DNA of 64,000 nucleotides from Clostridiales bacterium (GTDB lineage: Bacteria; Bacillota; Clostridia; Oscillospirales; Oscillospiraceae), in the NCBI GenBank assembly GCA_029265405.1, contig JAJUJI010000003.1, forward strand, positions 1-64,000, read 5' to 3'. The position numbers and the translations under genes are program-made. The notes below the pieces were generated by a model that searched no databases, had not been told where the DNA came from, and saw only the letters and a list, made by a program, of their open reading frames with translations. Below are positions 34,277 to 42,529 of the stretch, piece after piece (positions within the stretch are counted from its first letter, which is position 1; each line of letters begins with the position of its first letter).

Positions 34277-34305
34277 GGGCGGCGGCGAATGCCGCCGCCC
34301 TTTTT
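34277..34305 (+). terminator. Terminator after the SDR gene
   Basis: A 10-bp stem GGGCGGCGGC/GCCGCCGCCC (34277-34286, 34291-34300), GAAT tetraloop, then TTTTT. Confidence 0.9.
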
Positions 34306-34352
34306 CGTTTCAGCCGCACTCGGCCGCGCTTTCCCGATCGGAGGTAAAAGAT

Positions 34353-34940
34353 ATGGCCGCTCCCCTGCCCCGCGAATTTTATCTGCGCGATACGCTGACA
34401 GTCGCCCGCGAGCTGCTTGGCAAGCTGCTTGTGCACGGCGAGACTTCGGGCATAATAGTAGAAACGGAGGCCTATATGGGGCCCGCCGACGCGGCCGCCC
34501 ATTCCTCGGGCGGAAAACGCACGCCGAGAACCGAGGTCATGTATGGGGAAGGCGGCCATGCCTATGTCTACCTGATTTACGGCCTCTACCGCTGCCTGAA
34601 CGTCGTCACCTCGGGCATAGACCGCCCGGAGTGCGTGCTGATACGCGCCCTGGAGCCGGTTTCAGGCCTAGAGCTTATGCGCTCGCGGCGCAAAAACAGG
34701 CCGGATAAGGAGCTCTGCCGCGGGCCGGGCCGTCTTTGCGACGCGCTGGCAATAGACAGGGGCTGCCTCGGCGCGGATCTCTGCTCGACGGAGCCGCCCG
34801 CCCTCTACATAGCCGAGGGCCTTTCCGTCCCGGAATCGGACATAGAGGCCACGCCCCGCATAGGCATAGACTACGCGGGCGAGGCGCGCTTCTATCCCTG
34901 GCGCTTCGTCATCAGGGGCAGCAAATACGTTTCAAAATAG
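34353..34940 (+). CDS. mpg: 3-Methyladenine DNA glycosylase, AAG/MPG family
   Basis: Removes alkylated purines and hypoxanthine from DNA to start base-excision repair. The 195-residue protein has the family start LARELLGK-type sequence (VARELLGKLLVHG), the catalytic glutamate in IVETEAYMGP (near residue 37), DAAAHSS, YVYLIYGLYRCLNVVT with the intercalating tyrosine region, GPGRLCDALAI and the C-terminal PWRFVIRGSKYVSK. GGAGGTAAAAGAT precedes the ATG. It is the eukaryotic-like family present in many Gram-positives. Confidence 0.93.
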   Translation: MAAPLPREFYLRDTLTVARELLGKLLVHGETSGIIVETEAYMGPADAAAHSSGGKRTPRTEVMYGEGGHAYVYLIYGLYRCLNVVTSGIDRPECVLIRALEPVSGLELMRSRRKNRPDKELCRGPGRLCDALAIDRGCLGADLCSTEPPALYIAEGLSVPESDIEATPRIGIDYAGEARFYPWRFVIRGSKYVSK

Positions 34941-34946
34941 AGCTTG

Positions 34947-34982
34947 AAAAAGCCCGGGCATGAAATCGAGCCCGGGCTTTTT
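34947..34982 (+). terminator. Bidirectional terminator between mpg and the lytic transglycosylase gene
   Basis: A 13-bp stem AAAAAGCCCGGGC/GCCCGGGCTTTTT (34947-34959, 34970-34982); T-runs exist on both strands. Confidence 0.9.
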
Positions 34983-35008
34983 CATTATTATAATTTTGCT
35001 ATATTATG

Positions 35009-35719
35009 CTATATTATTCTGCTTTCGTCTTCCTCGCCGCCGAAAAGGTCCATCTGCATGTTGAGCTGAAGGAGTGAGACAAGATATCTCGGGTCGAGGC
35101 CCGTTTCCCGGGCGTCCGACTCTCCGCCCAAAGCGGCCTGCCAGTATGCTTCAAGACCCTGCTCCGCGCCGGAGGCTAAATAGTCTTGATAATCGTTGTA
35201 TTTTTCCGGAACGGAAAGCTCCGCAGAGCCGCCCAGGCTGCTCATTATTATAGAAACATACCTTTGGGTTTCCTCAAAAGGAGGTACGCCGCCGTACTTG
35301 TCCACATTTCCGGCTCCGGCGTTGTAGGCGGCCAGGGCAAGCTCCGTATTTCCGCCGTACCTTTCCAGAAGCCGCCCAAGCAGCTTGGCGCCGCCCATGA
35401 TGTTCTGCTCGGGATCGTATGCGTCCGTCACCCCGAGCCCAGCCGCCGTTTCCGGCATGAGCTGCATTACGCCCATGGCGCCGCAGCGCGAGGTGGCCAG
35501 CGGGTTGAAATTCGACTCGGTTTTCGCGACGGCCTTAAGCAGCTCCAAAGGAACTCCGTATCTTTTTGAAGCCTCCGCAAACAAGCCCTCCAGGCTAGAA
35601 CGGGAAGCGTCAAGCAGCGAGCTTAAAACGCCCGAAAAGGACCGGCCGGCGGCGGAAGACTTCGCCTCGGCGCTTCCCTGCACGGTATTCGTTCCATATA
35701 CAAGCTTTTCGATATTCAT
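35009..35719 (-). CDS. Lytic transglycosylase, SLT domain
   Basis: Cleaves the glycan strands of peptidoglycan with formation of a 1,6-anhydro ring. Residues about 45-155 form the SLT fold: catalytic Glu68 in VAKTESNFNP, CGAMGVMQLMPETA, DPEQNIMGGAKLL and ALAAYNAGAGNVDKYGG. The ~45-residue N-terminus is Ser/Ala-rich and lacks a signal peptide, and the ~70-residue C-terminus is unlike known domains. Leaderless forms are known among Firmicutes and flagellar-type enzymes; export is unclear. It stands alone between a terminator and the DUF1294 gene. Confidence 0.85.
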   Translation of the reverse strand: MNIEKLVYGTNTVQGSAEAKSSAAGRSFSGVLSSLLDASRSSLEGLFAEASKRYGVPLELLKAVAKTESNFNPLATSRCGAMGVMQLMPETAAGLGVTDAYDPEQNIMGGAKLLGRLLERYGGNTELALAAYNAGAGNVDKYGGVPPFEETQRYVSIIMSSLGGSAELSVPEKYNDYQDYLASGAEQGLEAYWQAALGGESDARETGLDPRYLVSLLQLNMQMDLFGGEEDESRII

Positions 35720-35764
35720 AGCAAGCTCCCTTCCGCCGCCCCTGCGCGGGCGGCCAGCCGGGTT

Positions 35765-36028
35765 TCAACGCGGCAAAAAATAAAGCAGCAGCGCGGCCTG
35801 AAGCAGGAATATGACGGGCAGGCCGAATTTGAAACGAAAATGCCTCGTCTTATGCCTGAAGGCTGCAAGACCCAGCCAGGCCCCGAAGGCTCCGCCCAAA
35901 AGCGCGGCCGCAAACAGGCTCTTTTCCGGGATGCGGCGCTTCCCCCTTCGCGCCTTGCTTTTATCCATACCCATTAAAGCAAATCCCAGCAGATTTATCA
36001 AGACCAAATACGGCGCGATATATGCCAT
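35765..36028 (-). CDS. DUF1294 membrane protein
   Basis: An 87-residue protein with three hydrophobic stretches (about 4-18, 38-57, 68-85) and the DUF1294 signature: MDKSKARRGKRRIPEKSL, then GGAFGAWLGL and FRHKTRHFRF. AGGAGA lies about 8 bases before the ATG at 36028; a much longer frame to 36223 overlaps the divergent AEC gene and is rejected. Function unknown. Confidence 0.88.
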   Translation of the reverse strand: MAYIAPYLVLINLLGFALMGMDKSKARRGKRRIPEKSLFAAALLGGAFGAWLGLAAFRHKTRHFRFKFGLPVIFLLQAALLLYFLPR

Positions 36029-36061
36029 TTTTACATTCTCCTGTACTTTTGAGGCGGGCTG

Positions 36062-36070
36062 TGCTACAAT
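36062..36070 (+). promoter_or_regulatory. Extended -10 promoter of the AEC transporter gene
   Basis: TGCTACAAT (36062-36070; TG one base ahead of TACAAT) is an extended -10 element with no clear -35. It lies about 30 bases before the AEC start. Confidence 0.4.
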
Positions 36071-36098
36071 CCCCTGGAATACATAGAAACCCGGGTGC

Positions 36099-37034
36099 AT
36101 GCAAATGGCAATAAGTCTGGCTCTGGCAAAGCAGATCGGCTCCATGCTTATAATAATGCTTTTCGGCTTCCTTACCGTGCGCGCTAAAATCCTTGCCTTA
36201 GAAAACGCTAAGGTGCTTACCAAAATAGTGATTTATGTCGCGGCTCCCTGCTGCTTCATAGCCTCGTTCCAGATGGATTTCAGCCGCGAGAAGCTGGCCG
36301 GCCTGCTGCTCGCCCTCGTTTGCGCGCTCGTCGTGCATGTGCTGTTTATAGCGCTGACCAAGCTGCTGGAAAAGCCGCTGAAGCTTTCCGGAATAGAGCG
36401 CGCCTCGGCCGTCTACCCCAACGGAGTCAACCTCATTATTCCGCTGATAATCGCCGTTCTCGGCAGGGAATGGGTTTTCTACAACAGCGGCTTCATGATA
36501 GCGCAGACCGTTCTCATGTGGACGCACGGCAAGGCGCTTGTCTGCGAGGAAAAAAAGCCGGGCCTGAAGGAGATAGCCGCCAACATCAACGTAATAGCCA
36601 TAGCCATAGGCCTGCTGCTTTTCCTTACCGGGCTGCGGCTGCCGGGCGTAATAAACTCGTCCTTTGAAGCCGCCGGAGACCTGCTGGGCCCCCTCTCCAT
36701 GCTGGTCATAGGCATGCTGCTGGGCGGCCAGAGCCTCGCCGAGGTTTTCGGCGACAGGCGGGCCTATCTAGTCTGCTTCCTGAGGCTGATCGCCCTGCCT
36801 CTTTCCGCCGTGCTGCTCTTCGGCCTGACGCGAGCCTCATCCTTCCATCCGGAAGGCAAATACATATTGCTCATCACCGTCATGTGCGCCAGCTCCGCCT
36901 CCGCCGCGACAATGACCCAGTTTGCCCAGCTTTACGACAAAAGCCCGGCCCACGCGGGCGTGATAAACGTAATGAGCGTGATATTCTGCATAATCACAAT
37001 GCCTCTGATGGTGGCGCTGTATCAGCTTTTTTAA
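36099..37034 (+). CDS. AEC (auxin efflux carrier) family transporter
   Basis: A ~310-residue membrane protein with about ten hydrophobic helices. The first half has IIMLFGFLTVRAKIL, the broken helix VYPNGVNLIIPLI and GREWVFYNSGFM; the second half LGPLSMLVIGMLLGG, LIALPLSAVL and ASSASAATMTQFAQLY, the conserved AEC patches. Bacterial members carry malate, malonate or other carboxylates; the substrate here is unknown. Start codon choice (36099 or 36105) is open since no strong ribosome site is seen. It ends in a 4-bp stop overlap with the convergent U32 gene. Confidence 0.88.
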   Translation: MQMAISLALAKQIGSMLIIMLFGFLTVRAKILALENAKVLTKIVIYVAAPCCFIASFQMDFSREKLAGLLLALVCALVVHVLFIALTKLLEKPLKLSGIERASAVYPNGVNLIIPLIIAVLGREWVFYNSGFMIAQTVLMWTHGKALVCEEKKPGLKEIAANINVIAIAIGLLLFLTGLRLPGVINSSFEAAGDLLGPLSMLVIGMLLGGQSLAEVFGDRRAYLVCFLRLIALPLSAVLLFGLTRASSFHPEGKYILLITVMCASSASAATMTQFAQLYDKSPAHAGVINVMSVIFCIITMPLMVALYQLF

Positions 37035-38248
37035 GCTTCTCCTCCGGACCCGCCGCTTTTCAGGCGCTTCCTCAATATGTCGCCTTCGGCGAGCTCCAGC
37101 GGGCACCTGATGTAGGCCGCCTGCATGGGATGCGGAACGTCGAAAATCTCTTTGCCTTCCTCGTCCTCGATATATTCAAGCCGGAAGCTTTCCCCCAGGC
37201 TTTTGGGCGAAAGCAGCTCCAGCGTGTCGCCCGAATAAAAGCGGTTGCGCTGCTCGACTCTATACAGGCCGTCGGCCCGCCTGCCCCTGACCACGGCGGC
37301 AAAGATGCAATCCTGAACGTAGCCGTCCCTCGAGGGCGGCTCTTTTTTCATTCGCCCGAAAAAGAAGCCCGTCGAAAACTCCCTGTGGCTGGCGCTGTTT
37401 ATCTCCCTGTCCAGCTCCTCGGGGCTTGCCGTGCCGTCCAGCGCCCTGCGGTAGGCGTTGACGACCGTGGCCACATAATAAGGCGACTTCATCCGGCCCT
37501 CGATTTTAAAGGATGATATCCCGGCCTCCCTGAGCCTGTCGAGAAAATGTATGGCGCAAAGATCCCGGGAGCTGAGTATAGTCATGCCCTCCCCGCTTTC
37601 AATGACCGGATATGACTCGTACGGCCGTTTTTCCTCAATCAGCCTGTAGCTCCAGCGGCAGGGCTGGGAGCAGTCTCCCCTGTTGGAATCCCGGCCGGTT
37701 AAAAAGGCGCTCAGCATGCAGCGGCCGGAATAGGCCATGCACATCGCGCCGTGGACGAAGGCCTCCAGCTCCAGCTCCGGCGGCGTCCTGTCCCTGATTT
37801 CCCTTATCTCGTCCAGCGAAAGCTCCCTTGCCAGTATTATCCTTTTTGCGCCCAGGGAAAACCACTGGCGGGCGGCCATGTAGTTTGTGCAGCTTGCCTG
37901 GGTGCTGACATGCAGCGGAAGGTTTGGGGCGGCCTCCCTCGCCGCCGCGAATACGCCCAAATCCGACACTATGGCCCCGTCGATCCCCAGCCTTCCAAGC
38001 ACTCCGAAGTATTCGCGCAGGCCATGAAGCTCGTCGTTTCTGGCCAGGGCGTTGACCGTCACATAGAGCTTTTTCCCCCTCCCGTGGGCCTCGCGCACGC
38101 CTTCCTCAAGGGTCTCCATATCAAACGAGGTGGGCGCCGCCCTGAGATGCAGCGAGGGCCCGCCGCAGTAAACGGCGTCCGCACCGAAGTAAAGCGCAGT
38201 CCTCAGCTTTTCCAGGTCGCCAGCGGGCGCCAAAAGCTCCGTATCCAA
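37031..38248 (-). CDS. U32-family protein, TrhP/RlhA-type RNA hydroxylation factor
   Basis: U32 proteins were named peptidases but several act in prephenate-dependent hydroxylation of tRNA uridine-34 (TrhP) or 23S rRNA (RlhA). The 405-residue protein opens ELLAPAGDLEKLRTALYFGADAVYCGG and has the U32 signature EAFVHGAMCMAYSGRCMLSAF, followed by NRGDCSQPCRW whose cysteines bind an iron-sulfur cluster, then SSFKIEGRMKSPYY. The start is TTG at 38248 with GGAGG 11 bases ahead. A strong AAGGAGG-ATGATG some 40 bases upstream opens a different frame. Confidence 0.87.
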   Translation of the reverse strand: MDTELLAPAGDLEKLRTALYFGADAVYCGGPSLHLRAAPTSFDMETLEEGVREAHGRGKKLYVTVNALARNDELHGLREYFGVLGRLGIDGAIVSDLGVFAAAREAAPNLPLHVSTQASCTNYMAARQWFSLGAKRIILARELSLDEIREIRDRTPPELELEAFVHGAMCMAYSGRCMLSAFLTGRDSNRGDCSQPCRWSYRLIEEKRPYESYPVIESGEGMTILSSRDLCAIHFLDRLREAGISSFKIEGRMKSPYYVATVVNAYRRALDGTASPEELDREINSASHREFSTGFFFGRMKKEPPSRDGYVQDCIFAAVVRGRRADGLYRVEQRNRFYSGDTLELLSPKSLGESFRLEYIEDEEGKEIFDVPHPMQAAYIRCPLELAEGDILRKRLKSGGSGGEA

Positions 38249-38589
38249 GCCCTCATCTTCCTCCCCGCGCCGCCGAAGGGCCGCATCATGCAGCCCTCCT
38301 TATTTCCGTTTATTTTGACGGTTTAATATACCACAGTCCTTATCGCCTTTCAAGCCTTGGGGCCGGGGAAAGGGAAACGCCCGAAAGCTTCAAGCGTGCC
38401 GAAGCAGCGCCCATTTCGGCTGCGTACGCTATAGCCCATATTTCCTTTGCACGAAATTTATATTAAGCGTTCCACATAATTCATTAATCCTTATATTTTA
38501 TATTCTGCACAAGCCGACAAAAACACAGCCTCTCATTAAATTAAACAAAACAATACTTGGTTTTTTGTAGTATTATGAGAGAAGTAATA

Positions 38590-38664
38590 TGACTATAGTC
38601 ACTATGCTATCTTAATAATTTCATACTATAATATATGCGTCTTTGACAATCCGCCGTAAGGCGG
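38590..38664 (+). promoter_or_regulatory. Control region of the ABC importer operon
   Basis: The 442-base gap 38249-38690 is AT-rich and gene-free. It holds a perfect 12-bp palindrome TGACTATAGTCA (38590-38601), a TATAAT at 38626-38631 with no good -35, and a 5-bp stem capped by a GNRA-type GTAA loop (CCGCC-GTAA-GGCGG, 38651-38664) ahead of the AAAGGAG ribosome site. The palindrome is placed like an operator upstream of the -10, and the capped hairpin could stabilise the mRNA. The regulator is not in the window. Confidence 0.5.
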
Positions 38665-38690
38665 CATACACAAAAAAAGGAGCATATATT

Positions 38691-39890
38691 ATGAAAAAGC
38701 TGTCTTTGATTATCGCGCTGCTTCTTCTTTTCGCCTGCTTTAGCGGGTGCGGGGGCAACAGCCAGCCGTCCGCCTCGCAGCCGGGAGGCGCTTCAAACGA
38801 GGCTAATGGCGGCTCAGCCTCCGGAGCGGGCTCGCAAGACAAGGCCGAGGCCGAGACCCTGCCCACCAAGACCTATCATCTCGGTATGAACGTATGGGGC
38901 ACCGCTCCGGTTCTGACGCTCTACGGCAACGAGGAGGAGTACGCCCTGACGTCGATCGGAATGACGGCCGACAGGGCCAGCGACGACAACAACGCGGACA
39001 AGGAATTCCAGAATATACAAAACTTCATCTCGCAGGGCGTTGACGGCCTGCTTATCCAGGGCGCCGGAGCCACGACCATCCCCCAAATGGCCGACGAAGC
39101 AAAAAAAGCCAAAATACCTTTTGCCCTGTGCATATTTACCGGGACGCCTGAAGTGCGCAAGGAGCTTGCCGACGGCAACGAGTACTACGCCGGAGCCTCG
39201 GCCTCGGACCTCCAGGCCGACGGACGCATCCTCGCCGAAAAAGCTCTTGCCGACGGAGCAAAGACCGCCTGCATCATCGGCGGCAACATAGGCGACCTCA
39301 ACATGGATAACCGCTCCAAGGGCTTTAGGGACGGCTTTACGGCCGGTGGAGGCACGATACTCGCCGAGGAGCGCTGCACCGACAACAGCGAGGCGCTGGC
39401 TAAGGCCTCCAGCATGCTCTCGGCAAACAAGGACGTGGACTGCGTCTACATAATGGTCGGCGACTATGTGGAAGGTACGCTTACCGCTCTGGACACTCTC
39501 GGAATAACGGGTGTAAAGTGCTATCTCTCGGCCGTCAACGCCGGCAGCGCCAAATATATATCCAGCGGCCAGATAGTGGCCGGCAGCGGCGGCACAGCCC
39601 TTGCCGCCAACATCGCCCCGACCCTGCTGCTGAACATGCTCGACGGCCACCCCATAAAGGATGCCGACGGCAAGGCGCCCTTTTTCGCCATTCCGACGTC
39701 CCTTGTAACCAAGGACAATGTGGACGCTTACGTCGAGGTCTTTTTGTCCGAAGGGGCGCACCCCGTCCCGGCGGACGTGCTCAAGAAGCTTTGCTACCGC
39801 TACAACCCCGACGTCACTTATCAAACATACGTCGATACGATTAAAAACGACCTTACCGTGGATGCCATCCTTAAGGCAAACGGAAAGTAA
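38691..39890 (+). CDS. Ribose-type ABC transporter substrate-binding lipoprotein
   Basis: A 399-residue lipoprotein that captures the ligand outside the membrane. The signal peptide ends in the lipobox FSGC with Cys20, followed by a Gly/Ser/Ala-rich tether (to about 60) and a type I periplasmic-binding fold: GVDGLLIQGAGATTIPQMADEAKKA and KASSMLSANKDVDCVYIMVGD are typical of the RbsB group. It opens the operon with two permeases and an ATPase. The ligand cannot be read from the sequence; a sugar, autoinducer or nucleoside-like compound would fit. Confidence 0.88.
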   Translation: MKKLSLIIALLLLFACFSGCGGNSQPSASQPGGASNEANGGSASGAGSQDKAEAETLPTKTYHLGMNVWGTAPVLTLYGNEEEYALTSIGMTADRASDDNNADKEFQNIQNFISQGVDGLLIQGAGATTIPQMADEAKKAKIPFALCIFTGTPEVRKELADGNEYYAGASASDLQADGRILAEKALADGAKTACIIGGNIGDLNMDNRSKGFRDGFTAGGGTILAEERCTDNSEALAKASSMLSANKDVDCVYIMVGDYVEGTLTALDTLGITGVKCYLSAVNAGSAKYISSGQIVAGSGGTALAANIAPTLLLNMLDGHPIKDADGKAPFFAIPTSLVTKDNVDAYVEVFLSEGAHPVPADVLKKLCYRYNPDVTYQTYVDTIKNDLTVDAILKANGK

Positions 39891-39958
39891 GGCTTACTGC
39901 CGCCGGCAAGCGAGCCGCTCCGCTCAGCTTTAGCCGGACGTGCTTAAACAAAACGGCC

Positions 39959-40007
39959 TCCGGCAGCTCTGCCGCACCGGCTTATGCGCCTGCGCGGAGC
40001 TGCCGGA
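39959..40007 (+). other. Intercistronic stem-loop between binding protein and permease
   Basis: An 11-bp perfect stem TCCGGCAGCTC/GAGCTGCCGGA (39959-39969, 39997-40007) with a 27-base loop. Hairpins here commonly protect the binding-protein mRNA and lower downstream expression, which is the likely role. Confidence 0.65.
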
Positions 40008-40031
40008 AGCATATAAAGTATGAGGTGACCT

Positions 40032-41027
40032 ATGCGCTCAAACAGCTTGACTCCAAGCGGCAGATTCTCGGAAAAGAATATCCTGAGAGAGAAAGTCCTT
40101 TTTGCCGGGCTTTTTGTTCTCGCGGTGGCGGTGATTTTACTTGTCTTCAACCTCCTGACCCACGGCAATTTTCTTGAATGGATGAATATTAAAATCATAC
40201 TCGCGAATATGGTTTACCCGACCTTTATGGCTTGGGGCATGTGCTTTCTCCTGGCCTGCGGGTACAGCGACATGTCCTGGGGCGCCATCGTCGTTCTCGC
40301 CTCGTTCGGGACGGGGGTTTTCGGAAATCTTTACGGCTTTGGGGCCGCTCTGGCGGCTGGCGTCGCCATAGGGACGGCTCTTGTCTTTCTCAACTTCTGC
40401 ATATTTGCCTTCACAAAGATACCTTCGTGGATAGCCAGCCTAAGCCTCGCGATGATCTATGAGGCTGTTGCCGTCTTTCTGTACGTCGGCAAATCAACCG
40501 GTGCTCTGGTTTCCGCCGCAATGGAAAAGGAGCTGCGCATATTCGGGCTTTTGCCTTGGAGCCTGATCGTATTGGCCGCCGCTTTCATAATCATTTACTA
40601 TGTATACAACAGAACGATCATCGGCTTCAACGTCCGCGCCATAGGCGGAAATGCGGCGGTTGCGCGGGCGCTGGGCGTAAACGCCACAAGCACCCTTCTT
40701 TGGATAGGGCTGATTTGCGGCCTGCTGATCGGAGCCGCTTCATTTTTGCAGGAGAGCTACTCCGGCATAACTACGGTAAAGACGGGTCTTTCAAGCATAT
40801 TTCTCATATTCCAGCCTCTTGCCATTGCGCTTTTGGCGGACATACTGCAAAAAAAGATAAATATAATAATTGCGGTGCCCGTCTGCGCCTTCCTGCTGTA
40901 CGCGGCCTTCAACCTTCTTACGCTGCTTCATGTCCCGTCGGGCACTCTCCAGGAAGCGCTGCTCTGCCTGTTCATCATAATATTCGCCATACTGGGCCAG
41001 CGCGGAGCAAAGGGGGTAGTGAAATGA
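40032..41027 (+). CDS. ABC transporter permease, RbsC type (first)
   Basis: A 331-residue integral membrane protein of the BPD_transp_2 family with about nine to ten helices. Conserved patches include LACGYSDMSWGAIVVLASF (in place of the usual GGIDLSVG), NRTIIGFNVRAIGGNAAVARALGV facing the ATPase, and LQESYSGITT. The altered DLSVG region, together with a second permease downstream that keeps it, indicates a heterodimeric channel. It overlaps the ATPase gene by 4 bp. Confidence 0.88.
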   Translation: MRSNSLTPSGRFSEKNILREKVLFAGLFVLAVAVILLVFNLLTHGNFLEWMNIKIILANMVYPTFMAWGMCFLLACGYSDMSWGAIVVLASFGTGVFGNLYGFGAALAAGVAIGTALVFLNFCIFAFTKIPSWIASLSLAMIYEAVAVFLYVGKSTGALVSAAMEKELRIFGLLPWSLIVLAAAFIIIYYVYNRTIIGFNVRAIGGNAAVARALGVNATSTLLWIGLICGLLIGAASFLQESYSGITTVKTGLSSIFLIFQPLAIALLADILQKKINIIIAVPVCAFLLYAAFNLLTLLHVPSGTLQEALLCLFIIIFAILGQRGAKGVVK

Positions 41028-42529
41028 GCGCCGCAGACAACATTCTTGAAATCCGGGGGCTTTGCAAGAGCTTCGGCTCCACGCGCGCCAATATCAACAT
41101 CGATTTCACGCTTAAAAGAGGCGAAATAAAGGGGCTTATAGGCGAAAACGGCTCCGGCAAGTCCACGCTGCTGTCCCAAATCGCCGGTTTGTACAGAAGC
41201 GACGCCGGCGAAATGACGCTCAACGGAAAGCCCTACTCGCCCTCAAGCCCCCTGGACGCCAATAGGGCCAAGATAGCCATGGTTATGCAGGAGCTCGGAG
41301 TGGTCGAAAAGCTTCCGGTAGGCATCAACGTGTATTTAGGGCGTCTCGAGCAATTCTCCAGCCGCGGCGCCGTCAATATGAAAAGCCTGAACGGAGCCGT
41401 TTCAAGGCTCTTTTCCGAATGGAACCTGCCGCCGATGCCGCCGAACGCCGTAGTATCGGGCATGATGATCGAGCAGCGCAAAATTATCGAGCTGGCGCGG
41501 GCGCTGTCCGTAGAGCCCGACATCCTGCTGCTGGACGAAATAACGCAGTCCCTATCCCTCAACAACCGCAACAGCCTCTACGCGCTGATAAGGCGGCTCA
41601 AGGACATGGGACGCTCCGTCATAGTCATCACCCATGACATAGACGAAATGCTCGCGATTTCCGACTCTATTACCGTATTGAGGGACGGCGAGGTCGTGGG
41701 CGACGTGAAGGCATCCGAGGTTACCGCCGACGAGATCCGCTACATGATGGTGGGACGCAACATCAGCGGCGACTATTACCGCGCGGATACCGCGCCGGAT
41801 TACGCCGAGGAGGTGGTCCTCACCGCGGAAGGCCTGACGGTGGAAGGCGAAATAGAGGATGTTTCCTTCCAGCTTCACAGGGGAGAAATCCTCGGCTTTG
41901 TGGGACTTTCCGATTCGGGCATACACTCGGTCGGCAAGGCGGTCTTCGGTTTGGCCAAAGCCGGGAAAGGCCGAGTCGCACTCGGCTCGGGAGGCGAAGT
42001 CAAAAACACGCGTGACGCAATCGCCGGCAGTATGGGCTACGTTCCTAAGGACAGGGACAACGAGGCTCTCATGATACACGCCAGCATATTCCACAACGCC
42101 ACGCTGCCCTCGCTCAAGGAGTTTAGGGGCCCGGCAGGCTTTCTTTCTCCCGCCAGGCTGAGGAAGCTCTCCGGCGATATAGTGAAAAAGCTGTCCGTCA
42201 AATGCACCGGCATCCAGCAGGCAATGGACGCGCTGTCCGGCGGCAACAAGCAGAAGGTAAACCTGGGGCGCTGGCTGGCAAAGGACCTGAAGGTGCTTGT
42301 CCTGGACTGCCCGACCCGCGGCGTGGACGTGGGCGTAAAGGGCTATATCTATGAGCTCATGAAGCAGGCAAAGGCCCAGGGTATTGCCATGATACTTATT
42401 TCAGACGAGCTGACCGAAGCGCTGGGCATGGCCGACCGGCTCATCGTTATGAAGGACGGCCGCATTGTGCGCACCATACTGCGCGGCGAGGACTTTACGG
42501 AGCGCTCCATAATTGAGGTGATGATATGA
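41024..42529 (+). CDS. ABC transporter ATPase with two nucleotide-binding domains, RbsA type
   Basis: A 501-residue ATPase energising the sugar-type importer. Domain 1 has Walker A GENGSGKST (about 37-45), a Q-loop MVMQEL and Walker B ILLLDEIT, but its signature is degraded (GMMIEQRKI rather than LSGGQ). Domain 2 has a degraded Walker A (GLSDSGIHSVGK), an intact signature LSGGNKQKV and VLDCPTRGVDVGVK. Thus one composite site looks fully competent, as is usual in RbsA-like proteins. Its ATG overlaps the preceding permease stop (AGGGGG upstream) and its stop overlaps the next permease start. Confidence 0.93.
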   Translation: MSAADNILEIRGLCKSFGSTRANINIDFTLKRGEIKGLIGENGSGKSTLLSQIAGLYRSDAGEMTLNGKPYSPSSPLDANRAKIAMVMQELGVVEKLPVGINVYLGRLEQFSSRGAVNMKSLNGAVSRLFSEWNLPPMPPNAVVSGMMIEQRKIIELARALSVEPDILLLDEITQSLSLNNRNSLYALIRRLKDMGRSVIVITHDIDEMLAISDSITVLRDGEVVGDVKASEVTADEIRYMMVGRNISGDYYRADTAPDYAEEVVLTAEGLTVEGEIEDVSFQLHRGEILGFVGLSDSGIHSVGKAVFGLAKAGKGRVALGSGGEVKNTRDAIAGSMGYVPKDRDNEALMIHASIFHNATLPSLKEFRGPAGFLSPARLRKLSGDIVKKLSVKCTGIQQAMDALSGGNKQKVNLGRWLAKDLKVLVLDCPTRGVDVGVKGYIYELMKQAKAQGIAMILISDELTEALGMADRLIVMKDGRIVRTILRGEDFTERSIIEVMI

